A stretch of 64,000 nt of DNA. Origin: Micromonospora sp. FIMYZ51 (GTDB taxonomy: Bacteria; Actinomycetota; Actinomycetes; Mycobacteriales; Micromonosporaceae). Shown here piece by piece: positions 34,095 to 43,428 of the stretch. The translations under genes were made by a program, and so were the position numbers. Below the pieces are notes generated by a model that saw only the letters and a program-made list of their open reading frames with translations, ran no database searches and had not been told where the DNA came from. How positions within the stretch are numbered: the stretch's first letter is position 1; each line of letters starts with the position of its first letter. Where the stretch lies: assembly GCF_038246755.1 (NCBI RefSeq), contig NZ_CP134706.1:6079501-6143500 (forward strand), written 5' to 3'.

Positions 34095-36281
34095 TCAGTG
34101 GAAGAAGTGCCGGGTGCCGGTGAGGTACATGGTCACGCCGGCCTGCTTGCACGCGGCGATGACCTCCTCGTCGCGGATCGAGCCGCCGGGCTGCACGATC
34201 GCCCGCACGCCAGCGTCGAGCAGGATCTGCGGGCCGTCGGCGAACGGGAAGAACGCGTCCGAGGCGGCGACCGCACCGCGCGCCCGCTCGGCACCGGCCC
34301 GGCTGACCGCCAAGCGAGCGGAGTCGACCCGGTTGACCTGGCCCATCCCCACGCCGACCGTCGCGCCGTCGCGGGCCAGCAGGATCGCGTTGCTCTTCAC
34401 CGCGCGTACCGCCCGCCAGGCGAAGGCCAGGTCGGCAAGGGTCGCCTCGTCGGCCGCGTCGCCGGTGGCCAGCCGCCAGGTCGTCGGGTCGTCGCCCTCG
34501 GCGTCGATGGCGTCGCGCAACTGCACCAGTACGCCGCCGGTCACCTGCCGCCACTCCGCCGGCAGCGGCTGGAACTCCGGAGCCCGCAGCAGCCGGATGT
34601 TCTTCTTGGCCTGAAGCAGATCGGCCGCGCCCGGCTCGTAGCCCGGTGCCACCACGACCTCGGTGAAGATCTCGGCGATCTGCCCCGCCAGTTCCACCGA
34701 GACCGGCCGGTTGACCGCGATCACGCCACCGAACGCGGAGACGGGGTCGCAGGCGTGCGCCTTGCGGTGCGCCTCGGCCACGTCCGCACCGACCGCGATG
34801 CCGCACGGGTTGGCGTGCTTGATGATCGCCACCGCCGGCTGGTCGGCGAAGTCGTTCGCCGCCCGCCACGCAGCGTCCGCGTCGACGTAGTTGTTGTACG
34901 ACATCTCCTTGCCGTGCAACTGCTCGGCCTGAGCCAGGCCGGACGGACTGGCCGGGTCGGTGTAGAGCGCGGCGGCCTGGTGCGGGTTCTCGCCGTAGCG
35001 CAGCACCGCCTGCCGGCGCAGCGCCTGCCCGGCGAACTCCGGCCAGCCGTCGGCGGCCGGGGCGAGGGTGCTGGCGAACCAGTCGGCGACCGCCACGTCG
35101 TACTCGGCGATGTCGGCGAAGGCCCGCGCGGCAAGCGCCCGGCGCTGCGCCAGCGTGAAGCCGCCGGCTTCGAGCGCGGCCAGCAGCATCGGGTACGCGG
35201 CCGGGTCGGTCACCACCGCCACCGAGGCGTGGTTCTTGGCGGCGGCGCGCACCATCGCCGGGCCGCCGATGTCGATCTGCTCGACGCACTCGTCCTGGCT
35301 GGCGCCGGAGGCGACGGTCTGCTGGAACGGGTACAGGTTGGAGACCAGCAGGTCGATCCCGGCGATACCGTGCTCGGTGAGCTGGGCGGCGTGGGCGTCC
35401 TTGCGCAGGTCGGCGAGGAGGCCGCCGTGGATGCCCGGGTGCAGCGTCTTCACCCGGCCGTCGAGGATCTCCGGGAAGCCGGTCACCTGCTCGACTGCGG
35501 TCACCGGCACACCGGCACCGGCGATCGTCGCGGCGGTGCTACCGGTGGAGACGATCTCGACGCCAGCGGCGTGCAGTGCCCGGGCCAGCTCGACCAGGCC
35601 CGTCTTGTCGTAGACGCTCACCAGTGCCCGCCGCACCGGACGACGCCCGTCCTGGATGGAACCCACTCCGACCTTGACCTTTCTTCCGGTGATCGTCCAG
35701 CCCTCGCGGACCAGCCGGCCCACCTGCTCGACGAGTTGCTGCCGCTCGGCTTCCTTGATGCGCTCGGTGAGCGTGTCGACGTCGTCGTCGTCGCGGACCG
35801 GCACCGTCACCTGCGCGACGATCGGGCCGGTGTCCATCCCGGCATCGACGAAGAAGAGGGTCGCCCCGGTGACCTTCACCCCGTAGGCGAGGGCGTCGCG
35901 CGGGCCGTGGATGCCGGGGAAGGCCGGCAGCAGGGTGTTGTGCGTGTTGAGGTAGCGGTCGCCGAAGGCGGCGAGGAACCGGGGCCCGACCAGCTTCAGG
36001 AAGCCGGCGGAGATGACCAGGTCGGGCCGGTGCTCGGCGACCCGCGCGGTGAGCGCGGCGTCCCACTGCTCGCGGTCCGCATGGTCCTTGACCCGCTCCA
36101 CGAAGGTCGGTACGCCCGCCGCGCCGGCCCGGTCCAGCCCGGCGATCCCGTCGCGGTCCGCGCCCACCGCGACCACCCGTGCGCCGTACGCCGGGTCTGC
36201 GGTCGCGTCCAGCAGGGCCTGGAGGTTGCTCCCGGAGCCGGAGACGAGGACGACGATGCGGGCGGGCTCGGTCACCGGCAC
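34095..36281 (-). CDS. purH: Fused PurN-PurH: GAR transformylase with AICAR transformylase/IMP cyclohydrolase
   Basis: One 728-residue frame covers two enzymes. Residues about 1-200 are Pur[15 protein letters not shown], catalytic [15 protein letters not shown] and [14 protein letters not shown]. Residues about 212-728 are Pur[21 protein letters not shown] (cyclohydrolase), [13 protein letters not shown], then transformylase motifs [13 protein letters not shown] and [13 protein letters not shown]. In most relatives these are two adjacent genes; here no stop separates them. A GTG near 35665 (in KVGVGSIQ) could be a separate purH start, so one fusion or two overlapping products are both possible. 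The preferred first start is GTG 36275 or 36281. Both use 10-formyl-THF. Confidence 0.85.
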   Translation of the reverse strand: MPVTEPARIVVLVSGSGSNLQALLDATADPAYGARVVAVGADRDGIAGLDRAGAAGVPTFVERVKDHADREQWDAALTARVAEHRPDLVISAGFLKLVGPRFLAAFGDRYLNTHNTLLPAFPGIHGPRDALAYGVKVTGATLFFVDAGMDTGPIVAQVTVPVRDDDDVDTLTERIKEAERQQLVEQVGRLVREGWTITGRKVKVGVGSIQDGRRPVRRALVSVYDKTGLVELARALHAAGVEIVSTGSTAATIAGAGVPVTAVEQVTGFPEILDGRVKTLHPGIHGGLLADLRKDAHAAQLTEHGIAGIDLLVSNLYPFQQTVASGASQDECVEQIDIGGPAMVRAAAKNHASVAVVTDPAAYPMLLAALEAGGFTLAQRRALAARAFADIAEYDVAVADWFASTLAPAADGWPEFAGQALRRQAVLRYGENPHQAAALYTDPASPSGLAQAEQLHGKEMSYNNYVDADAAWRAANDFADQPAVAIIKHANPCGIAVGADVAEAHRKAHACDPVSAFGGVIAVNRPVSVELAGQIAEIFTEVVVAPGYEPGAADLLQAKKNIRLLRAPEFQPLPAEWRQVTGGVLVQLRDAIDAEGDDPTTWRLATGDAADEATLADLAFAWRAVRAVKSNAILLARDGATVGVGMGQVNRVDSARLAVSRAGAERARGAVAASDAFFPFADGPQILLDAGVRAIVQPGGSIRDEEVIAACKQAGVTMYLTGTRHFFH

Positions 36282-36433
36282 ACCCTATCCGGCGGCCGGT
36301 CGGCGTCCGGACGCTGGGCAGCGCCCCCTTCGCTGATCACCTGGGTCGCACGGACCGGGTACGCTGCCGGTCGCTCGGACCGGCGCACCTGCGGCCCGAC
36401 CCCTTCCGCGAACATGTCTAAGGAGCACCCGCC

Positions 36434-36730
36434 ATGCAGCCCGGATACCCCTCTCAGCCACCCCAGCAGATCGACAACAACATGACAATGTCGATCGTCG
36501 CGATCTTCCTGTTCTGGCCGCTGGCCATCCCGGCGATCATCAACGCGTCGAAGGTCAACCCGCTGCTCCAGCAGGGCGACTACGCCGGTGCCCAGGCCGC
36601 GGCGGCCGAGTCGAAGAAGTGGTCCAAGTGGGCCCTGATCGTCGGCATCGCCTGGATCGTGCTGATCATCATCTGCTGCGTGGGCACCAGCCTGCTCGGT
36701 GCGGCCAGCAACAGCGCCCTGGGCTACTGA
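36434..36730 (+). CDS. CD225/dispanin-family membrane protein
   Basis: The 98-residue protein has a short proline/glutamine-rich N-terminus, then two membrane segments (about residues 19-36 and 66-90). These are joined by INASKVNPLLQQGDYAGAQ and AAAESKKWSKWALIVGI, the dispanin/IFITM signature also found in bacterial membrane proteins. Function is unknown; membrane remodelling is suggested for relatives. It lies 6 bp before the DUF4190 gene, so the two are probably one operon. The ATG has AAGGAGCACC upstream. Confidence 0.85.
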   Translation: MQPGYPSQPPQQIDNNMTMSIVAIFLFWPLAIPAIINASKVNPLLQQGDYAGAQAAAAESKKWSKWALIVGIAWIVLIIICCVGTSLLGAASNSALGY

Positions 36731-36736
36731 GCCCGG

Positions 36737-37435
36737 ATGCACTCCGGTAACCCCGGTCAGGACCCGTACGGCCAGCAGCCGCCGTACGGGGATCCGACCG
36801 CTGCACCCGCCGACAACCCGTACGCCCCGCCACCGGCCAACCCGTACGCCCCGCCACCGGCCAATCCGTACGCTTCGCCGGCCGAACCGTACACGCCGCC
36901 GGTCGACCCGTACGCCCCGGCGGCCGAGCCGGGTACGCCACCGGTCGACCCGTACGGCCAGCAGCCGCCCACCTCGGGACAGCCGTACGAGTCACCGGCC
37001 TCGGGGCAGCCGTACGAGCCGCCGGCCTCGCCCGCGCCGTACGACCCGTACGCGCCGCCGCCCGCCGGGCAGCCCTCGGCGTACGGGTCGCAGTACGGGC
37101 AGCCCTACCCGCCGACGTACGCCCCGCAGCCGTACGGCGGCACGCCGATGTACCCGAACGCCGGCTTCGCCGGGCCGGGCGGCCAGGAGAACACCCTCGG
37201 CCTGGTGGCGATGATCCTCGGCATCGCGGCGATCCCGTTGAACTGCTGCTACCTCGGCATCCCGCTGGGGTTGGCCGCGGTCATCACCGGCTGGCTGGGC
37301 AAGCAGAAGGCCGACCAGGGTCTGGCCAGCAACTCGGGGCAGGCCCTCGCCGGCCTGATCTGCGGCGCGGTCGGCCTCCTGCTGGGCTTGCTGCACATCG
37401 TGCTGCTGACGGTGAACTTCGCCCTGCCGGTGTAA
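36737..37435 (+). CDS. DUF4190 membrane protein with Pro/Tyr-rich N-terminal repeats
   Basis: The first 140 of 232 residues are a disordered tail with repeated NPYAPPPA and DPYG/EPYxPP units. The C-terminal part (from QENTLGLVAMILGIAAIPLN) is a DUF4190 two-helix membrane domain with CCYLGIPLGLAAVITGWL and GQALAGLICGAVGLL. Such proteins are common beside cell-envelope genes in actinobacteria. Function is unknown. A clear T-rich terminator follows. Confidence 0.85.
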   Translation: MHSGNPGQDPYGQQPPYGDPTAAPADNPYAPPPANPYAPPPANPYASPAEPYTPPVDPYAPAAEPGTPPVDPYGQQPPTSGQPYESPASGQPYEPPASPAPYDPYAPPPAGQPSAYGSQYGQPYPPTYAPQPYGGTPMYPNAGFAGPGGQENTLGLVAMILGIAAIPLNCCYLGIPLGLAAVITGWLGKQKADQGLASNSGQALAGLICGAVGLLLGLLHIVLLTVNFALPV

Positions 37436-37457
37436 CCCTGAGCCGACTGGGTTCGCG

Positions 37458-37483
37458 GGGTGTCCCGGAATACCGGGACACCC
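37458..37483 (+). terminator. Rho-independent terminator after the DUF4190 gene
   Basis: GGGTGTCCCGG and its complement around AATA, followed by a T-rich stretch. A second palindrome, CCGGCCTG and CAGGCCGG, follows at about 37496-37513. Confidence 0.85.
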
Positions 37484-37565
37484 TTCGACCTTTTCCGGCC
37501 TGGTCAGGCCGGGTCTTCCCCGGCCTGGCCACGCCACGTCGGTCCCGGCCTGGTCAGGTCGGGTC

Positions 37566-38105
37566 TCAGGGCAGGCCGATCAGATCGCACATCCGGCGCA
37601 TCTGCTGGTCGAAGTACTCCTCCCGGGCCTCGATCAACCCATCGAGCTGACCGAACAGTTCGAAGCTGACGGCGCCGAAGCAGTGGATCCAGCCGACGGT
37701 GCCCCGGGCGAGCAGTGCCGCGGGGAGCCCGGGAAAGAGGGTGTCGCGGACGGCGGTGAGGTCGGCGTGCACCGCGCCGGGTAGCTCACCGGGGCCGGGA
37801 TCGGTGAGACTGCCTGCGGTGTGGCCGTCGACCAGGATCGTGATCAGGGTGGCCGGGGTCCGGGCAGCCGCCGTGATGGTTTCCGGCGGAGCGGCGTAGC
37901 CGGGCACCGGGCTACCGAAGAGCAGGGCGTACTCGGCGGGACGGGACAACGCCCAGCGGCGTACCGCGTGGCAGACGGCGAGCCACCGGCCGCGCAGGTC
38001 GGCACGGTCGGTGACCTCGGCGTCGCCGGCCCGGGCGGCGTCGCCGAGGGCGTGGTAGCCGTCGACGATCAACGCGGTGATCGTCGGGCGGACCGCCGCC
38101 AGCAT
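37566..38105 (-). CDS. TetR-family C-terminal domain protein lacking the DNA-binding domain
   Basis: The 179-residue product matches the WHG-type C-terminal domain of TetR regulators: RWLAVCHAVRRWALSRPAEY, ALLFGSPVPGYAAPPETI, then FGAVSFELFGQLDGLIEARE and a final helix. The roughly 60-residue helix-turn-helix that should precede it is absent. The next gene begins only 75 bp upstream and that gap is an imperfect repeat. It is probably a truncated regulator, either a remnant or a dominant-negative dimerisation partner. Confidence 0.65.
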   Translation of the reverse strand: MLAAVRPTITALIVDGYHALGDAARAGDAEVTDRADLRGRWLAVCHAVRRWALSRPAEYALLFGSPVPGYAAPPETITAAARTPATLITILVDGHTAGSLTDPGPGELPGAVHADLTAVRDTLFPGLPAALLARGTVGWIHCFGAVSFELFGQLDGLIEAREEYFDQQMRRMCDLIGLP

Positions 38106-38180
38106 TGAGGCGACGTCGTCGTCGGGCGGACCGCCGCCAGCGATCAGGCGGCGGCGTCCTCGGGCGGACCGTGCCAGCGG

Positions 38181-39464
38181 TCAGGCGGCCAGTTGGGTGA
38201 GCCAGCGGGTGGCGGCGGCACCGAGCACCGCGCCCGCACCGATCACCAGGGTCGCCGCGAGCCCCACCTGCCAGCCGACCGGGCCGACCTCGGCCAGCCG
38301 ACCCGCGCCGACCGGCCCGCCGGAAGCCTCCGCGACCAGGCCCAGCAGCAGGCCGGTCACCGGCCCGGCGAGCGCGGCCGGAAAGAGCACCGCCCCCCAG
38401 CTCAGCGGGGTCCGCCCAGCGGCGACCGGGCGGAGCAACCGGCGGGCCAGCCACCCGCCGACGGCCATCCCCACCAGGGCGGGCAGGGCCAGGATCGCGG
38501 CCGACCAGAAACCGTCGACCGGCCCGCTGGGCAGCCCGGCGAAGAGCGGCAGCGCCGGCAGCGCGCCGACGGAAACCTCACTGGTACGCACCGCCGTGTC
38601 GGTGCCCACGGCAAAACCGGGGCCGAGCAGGTAGCTGGTCGACCAGACGGTGGCGTTGGGCACGTAGGCCAGGCTCACCAGGGTGATGCCGGCCTGCCCG
38701 GCCACGCCGGTGCGGTAGGCGCCGATCAGGTCGGCCGCATCGCCGCCGCCGGTCGCCACGGCCAGCCCCGCCACGGCCGCACCCGCACCGAGCAACACCA
38801 GCCCGGCCACCAGCCCGGCCCGGAGCCCCTCCCGCAACGGCGTCGCTACCCGCGCAGCGAGCGCCTCGGCCACCCGGCTGGTGCGGGCGGCACCGAGGCC
38901 GGCGGCGAGCGTGCCGACGACAACGAGCGTCAGCCCGGCCCGCAGCGGCGAGACGCCGGACCCGGCCAGCATCGCGGCGAGCACACCCAGCAGGGCGTAC
39001 GCGATGCCGACCGCCAGCGCGGCGACGAGCGTACGGCTCGGTGACCGGCTGCCGCGGGCCCCGGTCGCGCGGGTGACGTGCACCCCGGCGCGGATGAGCC
39101 GCCACACCGCCAGCGCGGTCACCGCGAGCGGTGCCAGGCCGAGCGAGCCGGCGGCGGTGACCAGCGGCACCCCGTGACCGAGCAACCAGCCGGCCGCCCC
39201 GGCGCGACCCGCGCCGAGCAGGCTGGCCGCGCCTTCGCTGAGCTGGAAGAGCCAGAGCACGAGCGCCACCGGCAGCCAGGAGGTGAGGGCGGCTCCACCG
39301 GCGGCGACCAGCGCGGCGACCACCAGCGGCGGGTGGCTGCGACCGGCTGGTTCGTCGCGCGGCAGCGGCGTTCGACGCGGCGGGCCGGCGCGGCCGGGCG
39401 GCCGGGCACCGGCGCCGCGACCGTCGGTGGCCCGGCGAGGCTGGTCAGGGGTGACAAAGGACAT
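38181..39464 (-). CDS. perM: Cell-division membrane protein PerM (DUF6350)
   Basis: The 427-residue polytopic protein has an Arg/Pro-rich cytoplasmic N-terminus and about eight to ten membrane helices. SLAYVPNATVWSTSYLLGPGFAVG is the most conserved DUF6350 stretch. In Mycobacterium tuberculosis PerM (Rv0955) stabilises division proteins during stress, and lies between sucD and purN as it does here. The N-terminal TPLPRDEPAGRS segment is encoded by a 40-bp sequence repeated after galT, so this disordered region may have been gained secondarily. Confidence 0.85.
   Translation of the reverse strand: MSFVTPDQPRRATDGRGAGARPPGRAGPPRRTPLPRDEPAGRSHPPLVVAALVAAGGAALTSWLPVALVLWLFQLSEGAASLLGAGRAGAAGWLLGHGVPLVTAAGSLGLAPLAVTALAVWRLIRAGVHVTRATGARGSRSPSRTLVAALAVGIAYALLGVLAAMLAGSGVSPLRAGLTLVVVGTLAAGLGAARTSRVAEALAARVATPLREGLRAGLVAGLVLLGAGAAVAGLAVATGGGDAADLIGAYRTGVAGQAGITLVSLAYVPNATVWSTSYLLGPGFAVGTDTAVRTSEVSVGALPALPLFAGLPSGPVDGFWSAAILALPALVGMAVGGWLARRLLRPVAAGRTPLSWGAVLFPAALAGPVTGLLLGLVAEASGGPVGAGRLAEVGPVGWQVGLAATLVIGAGAVLGAAATRWLTQLAA
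39334..39373 (-). repeat. 40-bp sequence shared with the galT-icd gap, coding copy
   Basis: Inside the perM N-terminal coding region. It matches 28995-29034 at 38 of 40 positions. Confidence 0.75.
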
Positions 39465-39622
39465 CGGCTCTACTCTGGCATGCCGCGTCGGCGTCGGCTG
39501 TCCGACACCGGGTCACCAGGGCGTTTATTCGGCCTGATCGCAAGTGGCGCCGCCCGCGTCGGTCTAGCCTCGGCAACAGGGCCGCGACCCACGTCGCAGC
39601 AGCCGATGTTCGGAGGGAAGCC

Positions 39623-39883
39623 GTGAACGCTCCGTATCCACCGCCCCCACCGCCGCCCGCGGGTCGGGACCGCACCACGCTCTGGGGCGTGCTGGGCATC
39701 GTGACCGGGCTGCTCTGCTGCGGCGTCCTCGGCATCGTCTTCGGCTGGTTGTCGATCCGCGACGCGCGACGGTACCGGCAGTCGCCCATCCTGGGTTACC
39801 TGGCGATCGCCTTCGGGGTGCTGAACATCGTCATCAGCCTGATCCTGCGGGCGACCGGGAACTACCCGTACTGGAACCGCTGA
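39623..39883 (+). CDS. Small DUF4190-like membrane protein
   Basis: The 86-residue protein has an N-terminal polyproline stretch (YPPPPPPPAG) and two hydrophobic helices (LWGVLGIVTGLLCCGVLGIV and LGYLAIAFGVLNIVISLIL) joined by a basic loop. The same design as the larger gene at 36737 suggests a paralogue. The GTG start has GGAGGGAAG at ideal spacing. Divergent from perM; the stop codon is part of the shared terminator with sucD. Confidence 0.75.
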   Translation: MNAPYPPPPPPPAGRDRTTLWGVLGIVTGLLCCGVLGIVFGWLSIRDARRYRQSPILGYLAIAFGVLNIVISLILRATGNYPYWNR

Positions 39884-39910
39884 GAGGCCGACCCGAGGGT
39901 CGGCCTCTCA
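39881..39910. terminator. Bidirectional terminator between DUF4190 and sucD
   Basis: TGAGAGGCCGACCC and its perfect complement with a GA loop. The first three bases are the stop codon of the plus-strand gene. Confidence 0.9.
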
Positions 39911-39926
39911 GCGATTGTCCGGACCG

Positions 39927-40814
39927 TCAGCGGGCGGACATGATCTCGCGCATCAGCTTCGCGGTCTCGGTCGGCGTCTTGCCGACCTTCACCCCGACCG
40001 CCTCCAGTGCCGTCTTCTTGGCGTCGGCGGTGCCCGCCGAGCCGGAGATGATGGCGCCGGCGTGCCCCATGGTCTTGCCGGGCGGGGCGGTGAAGCCGGC
40101 GATGTAGCCGACCACCGGCTTGGTGACGTTCGCCTTGATGAACTCGGCAGCCCGCTCCTCGGCGTCGCCGCCGATCTCACCGATCATCACGATGGCGTCG
40201 GTGTCCGGGTCGGCCTCGAACGCGGCAAGCGCGTCGATGTGCGTGGTCCCGATGATCGGGTCACCGCCGATACCGACGCAGGTCGAGAAGCCGATGTCGC
40301 GCAGCTCGTACATCATCTGGTAGGTAAGCGTGCCGCTTTTGCTGACCAGGCCGATCCGGCCGGCACCGGTGATGTCGGCCGGGATGATGCCGGCGTTGGC
40401 GGCCCCCGGGGAGGCGATGCCGGGGCAGTTCGGACCGATGATCCGGGTCCGCTCCCCCCTGGCCACGTTGTACGCCCAGAAGGCGGCGGTGTCGTGCACC
40501 GGTACGCCCTCGGTGATCACCACGGCCAGCGGGATCTCGGCGTCGATGGCCTCGATGACCGCGCCCTTGGTGAACTGCGGCGGGACGAAGATGACGGTGA
40601 CGTCGGCACCGGTGTCCTTCATCGCGTCGGCGACGTTGGCGAAGACCGGCAGCTCGGTGCCGTCGAAATCGACGGTGCTGCCCGCCTTGCGCGGGTTGAC
40701 GCCACCGACGACGTTGGTGCCGGCGGCGAGCATCCGCCGGGTGTGCTTGGAACCCTCGGAGCCGGTCATCCCCTGAACGATGACCTTCGAGTCCTTGGTC
40801 AGCCAGATAGCCAT
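39927..40814 (-). CDS. sucD: Succinyl-CoA synthetase alpha subunit
   Basis: The 295-residue subunit has the CoA-binding [53 protein letters not shown] and IGGDPIIGT. The phosphohistidine region is [20 protein letters not shown], with His in GHAGA. With SucC it makes ATP or GTP from succinyl-CoA. The ATG lies 4 bp after the sucC stop, so the pair is an operon. Confidence 0.96.
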   Translation of the reverse strand: MAIWLTKDSKVIVQGMTGSEGSKHTRRMLAAGTNVVGGVNPRKAGSTVDFDGTELPVFANVADAMKDTGADVTVIFVPPQFTKGAVIEAIDAEIPLAVVITEGVPVHDTAAFWAYNVARGERTRIIGPNCPGIASPGAANAGIIPADITGAGRIGLVSKSGTLTYQMMYELRDIGFSTCVGIGGDPIIGTTHIDALAAFEADPDTDAIVMIGEIGGDAEERAAEFIKANVTKPVVGYIAGFTAPPGKTMGHAGAIISGSAGTADAKKTALEAVGVKVGKTPTETAKLMREIMSAR

Positions 40815-40818
40815 GTCG

Positions 40819-41997
40819 TCAGACCCCCGCAGCCGCCAGCTCGGCGGCCCGCTCGGCCGCGCCGTCCATGGTGTCGACCCGCTCGATGAGCGGGTTTTTC
40901 GCGCCGTCGAGGATCGCCCGACCGGCCTCGGCGTTGTTGCCGTCAAGGCGGACGACAAGCGGCTTGCTGACCTGCTCGCCGCGCTCCTGGAGCAGGGCCA
41001 GCGCCTGGACGATGCCATTGGCGACCGCGTCGCAGGCGGTGATGCCGCCGAAGACGTTGACGAAGACGCTCTTGACCGAAGGGTCGGAGAGCACGATCTC
41101 CAGACCGTTTGCCATCACCGCGGCGCTCGCGCCACCGCCGATGTCGAGGAAGTTGGCCGGCTTGACGTTGCCGTGCCGCTCACCGGCGTACGCGACCACG
41201 TCGAGCGTGGACATGACCAGGCCGGCGCCGTTGCCGATGATGCCGACCTCACCGTCCAGCTTGACGTAGTTGAGGTCCTTCTCCTTGGCGGCCTGCTCCA
41301 GCGGGTCGACGGTGGCCTGGTCGACCAGGGCCTCGTGGTCCGGGTGCCGGAAGCCGGCATTTTCGTCCAGCGAGATCTTGGCGTCCAGCAGCAGCAGCTT
41401 GCCGTCCTTGGTCTTGGCCAGCGGGTTCACCTCGACAAGCGTGGCGTCCTCGGCGACGAACGCCTGCCACAGGCCGACCGCGATCTCGACGACCTGGTCG
41501 GCGAGATCGGCCGGGAAGCCGGCGGCCTCGACGATCTCCCGGGCCTTCGCCTCGTCCACGCCCTTGACGGCGTCGATCGGGGCCTTGACGACCTTCTCCG
41601 GGGTCTCGGCGGCGACCTGCTCGATGTCCATGCCGCCGGCGACGCTGGCGATGCAGAGGAAGGTGCGGTTCGCCCGGTCGAGCAGGTACGAGAAGTAGTA
41701 CTCCTCGGCCACGTCCGCGGTCACCGTGATCATGACCTTGTGGACCGTGTGGCCCTTGATGTCCATGCCGAGGATGTCGGTGGCGCGGGCCACCGTCTCC
41801 TCCGCGCCCTCGGCCAGCTTGACGCCACCGGCCTTGCCTCGCCCGCCTACCTTCACCTGCGCCTTGACGACCACCCGGCCGCCGAGGCGTTCGGCGATCG
41901 CGCGGGCCTCCTCCGGGGTCGTGGCGACGCCGCCGGCGAGCACGGGCAGTCCGTGCCGCTCGAACAGGTCCCGCCCCTGGTACTCGTACAGGTCCAC
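40819..41997 (-). CDS. sucC: Succinyl-CoA synthetase beta subunit
   Basis: The 392-residue ATP-grasp subunit has the N-terminal [78 protein letters not shown] with metal-binding Asn and Asp, [11 protein letters not shown] and [17 protein letters not shown] 41997 is chosen because homologues start MDLYEYQ. It is first in the sucCD operon. The 600-bp region upstream holds three copies of a 14-bp motif that may be regulatory. Confidence 0.95.
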   Translation of the reverse strand: MDLYEYQGRDLFERHGLPVLAGGVATTPEEARAIAERLGGRVVVKAQVKVGGRGKAGGVKLAEGAEETVARATDILGMDIKGHTVHKVMITVTADVAEEYYFSYLLDRANRTFLCIASVAGGMDIEQVAAETPEKVVKAPIDAVKGVDEAKAREIVEAAGFPADLADQVVEIAVGLWQAFVAEDATLVEVNPLAKTKDGKLLLLDAKISLDENAGFRHPDHEALVDQATVDPLEQAAKEKDLNYVKLDGEVGIIGNGAGLVMSTLDVVAYAGERHGNVKPANFLDIGGGASAAVMANGLEIVLSDPSVKSVFVNVFGGITACDAVANGIVQALALLQERGEQVSKPLVVRLDGNNAEAGRAILDGAKNPLIERVDTMDGAAERAAELAAAGV

Positions 41998-42599
41998 GAT
42001 TGCGCGTCCCGTCCCGTCTCCGCGGCGCACCGTCGCGCCGCCACCAGCGTATGGAAAGAAAACAGTGCAATGCCTGACATCAGTTGAAGTTGAGGCAGGC
42101 CATTGGGCGCAGCCTAGCGATGCCGGCACGGCCGGCAACCGAGCGGGTGCGCGGTGTGCGGTAATCCACAGCCGCACTCCACACTGTGTCACCGAGCCGC
42201 AGCGGAGCTGCCGGTATCACCCGTTCGGGCGATCTTGCGCGACCGGAATCGCAGGTCCGGCGAGGTCCGTAACCCCGGGCCAAGGCCGTCGTTGAGTCAG
42301 GTGTCGGCGCGCTGAGCAGCGCGAAGACGCGAAAAACGGCCGATGCCCTGTCGGTCGAGGGGTGGCGGCGGGGCATCGTGCATAGAGGGGCCGGGCGTGT
42401 GAGGGGTGCGTCCGGCCCCTCCCCTTTTGTGTCCACCGCTTTGTGTCCACCGCTTTTGTGTCCACCGCCGGCACGGACGCCAGCCCGGTTCCCCGACGGA
42501 CACCAGCCCGGTGCACTTACCGACGCCAAGCGCCTACGAACGACCGCCAGGTCGGTTCACCGAAGGCCGGCAGGTCGGGCCCGGTGACGGGTGGACCAC
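41998..42599. other. Long sucC upstream region with triple 14-bp repeat
   Basis: No gene is supported. At 42426-42468 there are three copies of TTTGTGTCCACCGC (42426-42439, 42440-42453, 42455-42468), about 430 bp upstream of sucC. A weak inverted repeat AATGCCTG/CAGGCCATT lies near 42068-42104. Confidence 0.5.
42426..42468. repeat. Three tandem copies of a 14-bp motif
   Basis: TTTGTGTCCACCGC occurs three times at a 14-15 bp pitch. Spacing near 1.4 helical turns and AT-rich starts make protein-binding sites plausible. Confidence 0.8.
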
Positions 42600-43004
42600 T
42601 CAGCCCACCGGCTGCGCGACGTTCTCCCGGACCCAATCCACGATGGACTGGGTCGTCGCGCCCGGCGTGAAGATCTTGGCCACGCCGAGCTGCTCCAGCT
42701 CCGGAAGGTCGGCATCGGGGATGATGCCCCCGCCGAAAACCACGATGTCCCGGGCGTCCCGCTCGTCGAGCAGTTCCAGCACCCGCCGGAACAGCGTCAT
42801 GTGCGCGCCGGAGAGCACGGAGAGTCCGACCGCGTCGGCATCCTCCTGGATCGCGGTCTCCACGATCTGCTCCGGCGTCTGGTGCAGGCCGGTGTAGATG
42901 ACCTCCATGCCGGCGTCCCGGAGGGCGCGGGCCACCACCTTGGCGCCACGGTCGTGGCCGTCCAGGCCCGGCTTGGCGACGACGACCCGAACACGAGAGC
43001 TCAT
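42600..43004 (-). CDS. Cobalamin (B12)-binding subunit of an acyl-CoA mutase
   Basis: The 134-residue protein is a stand-alone B12-binding domain: [20 protein letters not shown] (the Asp-x-His-x-x-Gly loop whose His ligates cobalt), [38 protein letters not shown] and the terminal [14 protein letters not shown]. It corresponds to the small subunit of isobutyryl-CoA or methylmalonyl-CoA mutase-type enzymes. The catalytic large subunit is not in this window, so it must be encoded elsewhere. AAAGGGA precedes the ATG. Confidence 0.9.
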   Translation of the reverse strand: MSSRVRVVVAKPGLDGHDRGAKVVARALRDAGMEVIYTGLHQTPEQIVETAIQEDADAVGLSVLSGAHMTLFRRVLELLDERDARDIVVFGGGIIPDADLPELEQLGVAKIFTPGATTQSIVDWVRENVAQPVG

Positions 43005-43428
43005 CTGCGCATCCCTTTCACCGGCTCCGCGGCACTCAGCTGAACGAACGGTAACCCGCCCGACCGGAGCCGGGGAACTGGGGCGGGCCGGTATGACGGA
43101 ACCCGGCGCCACCATAACCTCACACAGAGATACGGGTGGCGCGGGCGGAGTCAAGCGGGACGACTCCGCCGATCGGTCACTGTGCGCGACGAACGGCTGA
43201 TAACCGGGGCGCCTCTCCAGCACCCCGAGCCATGACAATCTCGGACGGATTCGGACAGAACGGAGCGGCGAATTCGGCGCTCCGGCTTGTGACTCGACTG
43301 CCGGTTGGCTAACGTGTGCACGGTTGTCATCAGGCCTACGGACGGGTGACGACGCGATCAACCGCCGTTCGGGTCCCTGATCCGGAGGCCGGTCGACCGC
43401 ATCGGAACCCCGACAACGGAGGGTATGC
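43005..43428. other. Divergent intergenic region with two palindromes
   Basis: No gene or recognised riboswitch was found. GGCGGAGTC and GACTCCGCC form a hairpin at 43144-43170. A near-perfect 24-bp palindrome lies at 43261-43284 (CGGAGCG, G, CGAATTCG, G, CGCTCCG), operator-like, between the B12-binding gene and the first M23 peptidase. Confidence 0.5.

Noticed and set aside
34062..36485. Long open frame antisense to purN-purH
   Set aside because: Composition is Arg/Gly/Val-rich with no family resemblance; it mirrors codon bias of the sense gene.
43005..43428. c-di-AMP (ydaO-type) riboswitch upstream of the M23 peptidase
   Set aside because: Actinobacterial M23 genes often carry one, but the conserved GGGGACCCA, GGGTGAAT and CAGCTAAC segments are not seen here or before the second M23 gene.
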